Shown here piece after piece: positions 60,972 to 64,000 of a DNA stretch of 64,000 nucleotides. Location of the stretch: contig MCGT01000001.1 of assembly GCA_002104935.1 (NCBI GenBank), positions 124,001-188,000 on the forward strand, in the 5' to 3' direction. The stretch comes from Hesseltinella vesiculosa (taxonomy: Eukaryota > Mucoromycota > Mucoromycetes > Mucorales > Cunninghamellaceae). The notes below the pieces were generated by a model, which did no database searches, was not told where the DNA came from, and saw nothing but the letters and a program-made list of their open reading frames with translations. Positions within the stretch are counted from its first letter, which is position 1. Each line of letters begins with the position of its first letter. The translations under genes were made by a program, and so were the position numbers.

Positions 60972-62134
60972 ACATGTAAACTACACACGCCAACAGGGTA
61001 GCTAACTACAAAGGGTTCGATCCACAGTAAAAAAAACGAAAAAGTGAAAGAAAGTCGCCCAAAATGTTCTCACAATGCGGCGTTTTTACCTTTTTTTTTT
61101 TTTTTTTTTTCACAGCTCTGTGTTTCTTTCTCTCGCTCTTGTTGTTTTTGATAGCACTTTTCAGATTCCTTTGCTATCGGCAATGGTTATACAGGCTCAT
61201 CACGAAGCGTTGGTGCATAGACCCTCTTTCGTTTTGCCAGCTTCCTAGTAATTTCTCGCATTAAGCTCCAATCCACGCTTGAAACACGAAAATTAGAAAA
61301 AGATGTATTGTATAAAACCGCCCTTCTGACCAAGGGTGACAACCTGGCAAAGACGGCCACCTTTTAGCTTGGGATTCTGAGTTTCAAAATGCAATCAACG
61401 CAAAATTGGCTGGGTGGCCATGGTTAATCAATGTGATTTTTTCAGTATCATTATCATTCATACACTACTTTATCCATGAAAAAATTCAGCACAATCCAAT
61501 CGTTCAATAGCGCTGTGCAGCAAGACATTATTTTTTTCGTTTTTCAAAAAAAAATGAAATATCTCCTTCGGAGCTGGAAGCGGTCGGATCACCGGTTCAG
61601 TTCCGACACCATCACTTTTCTCTTGCCAATTTTTTTTTTTCGAAAATGGCGTGCAATTTTTCTTGCTATAAACATGCTGACACTTTTTTTTTTCGTTTTG
61701 CTTTGTCTGGAACATACAGTAAACCGTAAACCAAATGGCAGCTGTTGTGTGACATCGATACAAGCCCTAAACTTGGCTGTAGGTTGTATGAGATGTTTCA
61801 AACTAAGAAATCTACTAGTAAAACACAACTGGGTGACGTTTCTGCGCCGTTCTCCTTGGAAATAAATTGCTGCAGTGTGGAAACGAACTAACCCCAAATC
61901 TGGCTGCACCACTGGAAAGACAGAAAAAAAAACGGGATTGTTGCACAGGAAAGCAACAAATACAGGAATGACATCAACGCAGAAAAATTAAAAGAAAGGT
62001 TACTGTATTTGTGAGGAAGAGACAAGTATAAACGGCCTCGGAAGTTTTATTATGCTAGCTTCATTCTTTCAAACTTTGTTTGCGGGGAAACGTCTGTTTT
62101 CGCCTTCTTTCTTTTTCTTTTTCCTTACATCAGG
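60972..62134. other. Intergenic region DDX59-like / GH5 gene
   Basis: 1.16 kb. An inverted R1 repeat copy occupies about 61300-61610. An open frame of 130 codons (61476-61865) overlaps it and is hydrophobic without family features; not called. GTATAAAC at about 62027 lies 105 bp upstream of the GH5 start and may be its TATA box. Confidence 0.5.
61300..61610 (-). repeat. Dispersed repeat family R1, copy 6 (inverted)
   Basis: On the minus strand, in order: GGTGTCGGAACTGAACC, CATTTTTTTTTGAAAAACG, CTGCACAGCGCTATTGAACG followed by ATTGGAT, CCACCCAGCCAATTTTGCG, GATTGCATTTTGAAACTCAG, AAGCTAAAA, GGCCGTCTTTGCCAGG. Same landmark order as the plus-strand copies, more diverged. Confidence 0.6.
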
Positions 62135-63964
62135 ATGCCAACAGCAATAGGAGAAATTGATGTTGTAGGCTTGGTAAACAGCAAAAAAAAAAAAAAAGGC
62201 AAGAAAATGCGTGGTTGTTGTCTAACAGACGCTTATCTCGTGATCATCTTGGGTATATCACCAATAGGACACCAAAGAAGTAGCACCCGGTGGAATCGAG
62301 ACCAGTGACACAACGAAGAAAATCAACTTTCTCACAAGCAAACGGGCCATCCTGAAGCACTGGTGCAAATATCGACGTTCACGCATTGTAACACTCGGGC
62401 TCTTGATCTTGTTTTGCCTTGCCATAATCACCGTCGTGCCCATTGTCGTTGTAGAGTACGTGAATTATACCAAAGGCAGAAAAGAGGAAAGACCACCTGT
62501 GCCGCCACATGGTGAAAAAAACAAGGTCCTCGAACACGCCCAGGCAAACGCGTTTGTGCCTCCAATGAATGAACCCTTTCCTTATCACGAAATACCTGTG
62601 CGCGGGATCAACTTGGGTGGATGGCTCGTGCTGGAACCCTTCATCACTCCCTCCCTTTTTGAAATAGCCAAGAATGATGGCACTGCCTTGAGCTATAATG
62701 GTACCGAGCTGAAGAAATTTAACGTCGATTACTTGAACCTGACACAGCCACAAGACCAGCGCATCGAAAACGACAAAGACAGAGCGCCTATTGCTACGGA
62801 TGAGTGGATGCTATGTAAGCGATTGGGCCCCATCAGAGCAAAGGAATTGCTGGAGCACCACTACGAAACATTTATTACTGAAGCTGATTTCGAGCAAATT
62901 CAAAAAATGGGATTCAACCATGTACGCATTCCCATTGGCCACTGGGCTATTCGACCTCAGCCAAACGAGCCATTTGTACCTCACCTGTCCTGGAAGTATA
63001 TGCTGCGCGGCATTGAATGGGCGAAGAAATATGGCTTGCGTGTGATGATCGAGCTGCACACAGCTGCTGGGTCTCAGAACGGTTGGAATCACTCGGGCAG
63101 GGAAGGTCGCATTCGCTGGCTGGTTGACCCCATTGATGGCGAATATTTTGCCCAGGAAGCGATCGAGGCTGTCAAGGACGTGGTTGACTATTTTTATACC
63201 AACCAAACAATGCCTGGACAAAATGAGCTATTGATTCCAATGATAGGTGTACTGAATGAGCCTGCTATCATGATGCTGCCACACGAGCCCGTGTTCAAGT
63301 GGTACCGCCGCTCCCATGACGCCATTCGCAACATGACTGGCAAAGGAAGTGGCCCCATCATCACTTACCATGATGGATTCCTAAGAATTCATTCTTGGAA
63401 TGGCTTCTTTAGAAAGTATGATCGCGCTGTCCTCGGTAAAACTAAACCACCCACAGAAAAAGAAAAAGAAAAAAAGAATGAAACCTGTCTTTGTGAGCTG
63501 ACTGTTTTATTTTTCTTCCTCGACCTTCAGAGTCACATCTGTATTTGATTTTTGAACCCAACATGATGACACTTCCCCACAGCGAGCAGATTGCTATTCC
63601 TTGCAATACTTGGCGACAAGAACTGACAGAATCCAAAACGCTGGTTGGCGAGTTCTCATTTGCAACGAATGATTGTGGAAAATACCTAAACGGGGTGAGG
63701 ACACCTGCCCGCTACGAAGGTACTGGCAGGAGCTGTCATGGCGTCGATGATTGGCTGAATTGGACAGACGAGTACAAGGAATTCATGAACGTGCTGATCC
63801 AGAAGCAGATGAACGCGTACGAAGCAGGCATGGGCTGGTTTTTCTGGACATACAAGACCGAGGACCATGTCAACCCGCACTGGGATTACCTGCTTGCCTG
63901 GAAAAAAGGCTGGGCACCAAAAGATGTCAACACACTCGCTTACACTTGTGACCAAACAGTCTAG
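62135..63964 (+). CDS. GH5 exo-1,3-beta-glucanase, type II membrane-anchored
   Basis: Glycoside hydrolase family 5 enzyme that trims beta-1,3-glucan at the cell surface, like fungal ExgD/Xog2. 546 residues from exons 62135-62173, 62268-63435 and 63531-63964, all in phase. A cytoplasmic basic segment (KHWCKYRRSR) precedes one membrane helix (IVTLGLLILFCLAIITVVPI, about residues 50-70) and an extracellular catalytic domain: VRGINLGGWLVLEPFITPSL, GFNHVRIPIGHWA, ELHTAAGSQNGWNHSGR, acid/base Glu in GVLNEPA, LIFEPN and nucleophile Glu in LVGEFSFATNDCG, closing with GWFFWTYKTEDH. N-glycosylation sequons (NLT, NGT, NQT) are present. The 13-residue first exon rests on splice phase and the only nearby ATG. 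Confidence 0.93.
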
Positions 63965-64000
63965 GCGAAAAAAAAGCAAAGACTGCGACACTCCTTTACT

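Noticed and set aside
61012..61024. GGGTTCGATCC, a match to a tRNA B box
   Set aside because: Flanking bases form no T-stem, acceptor stem or anticodon arm; taken as chance.
61476..61865. Open frame of 130 codons upstream of the GH5 gene
   Set aside because: Overlaps the inverted R1 repeat, is hydrophobic and phenylalanine-rich from T runs, and matches no family.

Overview
The window looks like nuclear DNA of an early-diverging filamentous fungus, most probably Mucoromycota (Mucorales-like). Reasons: short introns of about 50-115 bp (a few longer) with GTAAG-type donors, long T runs before acceptor AGs, dense gene packing where genes occur, and the protein set (Zn2Cys6 regulator, LysM secreted protein, membrane-anchored GH5 glucanase, cytosolic asparaginase with ankyrin repeats, a Fanzor nuclease). 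The genus cannot be fixed from the sequence alone.

Layout. 1-9.9 kb: ECM29 (minus, runs off the left edge), URM1 (minus) and an HMT1/ABCB6-type half ABC transporter (plus). 9.9-12.6 kb: repeat-rich intergenic DNA with one probably relic gene. 12.7-25.6 kb: an AMPK-related kinase and an ankyrin protein (both minus), then a Zn2Cys6 regulator and a large unrecognised low-complexity protein (both plus). 26.0-27.4 kb: an apparently intact Tc1/mariner transposon with TA duplication and matching TIRs. 28.5-37 kb: asparaginase (plus), a DDT-domain chromatin protein (minus), CK2 alpha (plus) and an STN1-like OB-fold protein (minus). 37.4-51.3 kb: a gene desert of about 14 kb built from nested AT-rich repeats. 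It holds two 1.6-kb direct duplicates, about 330-bp inverted arms, two copies of a hairpin-dense GC-rich element ending in poly(A), and three of the four copies of a short element with compensating stem changes. 51.3-64 kb: a secreted LysM/3D-domain protein (plus), a NAPE-PLD-like hydrolase (minus), a Fanzor RNA-guided nuclease gene (plus), a DDX59-like helicase with HIT zinc finger (minus) and a GH5 exo-beta-1,3-glucanase (plus).

Most genes are unrelated housekeeping genes placed as convergent or divergent neighbours; no operon-like or cluster logic is evident. The most notable item is the Fanzor (eukaryotic TnpB relative) at 55.5-58.8 kb, readable as six exons and retaining the RuvC triad and zinc ribbon. 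Next are a new-looking dispersed repeat family with six copies across the window (one touching the Tc1 insertion) and the structured poly(A)-tailed element. All exon boundaries were worked out by eye from splice signals, reading frame and remembered family conservation.
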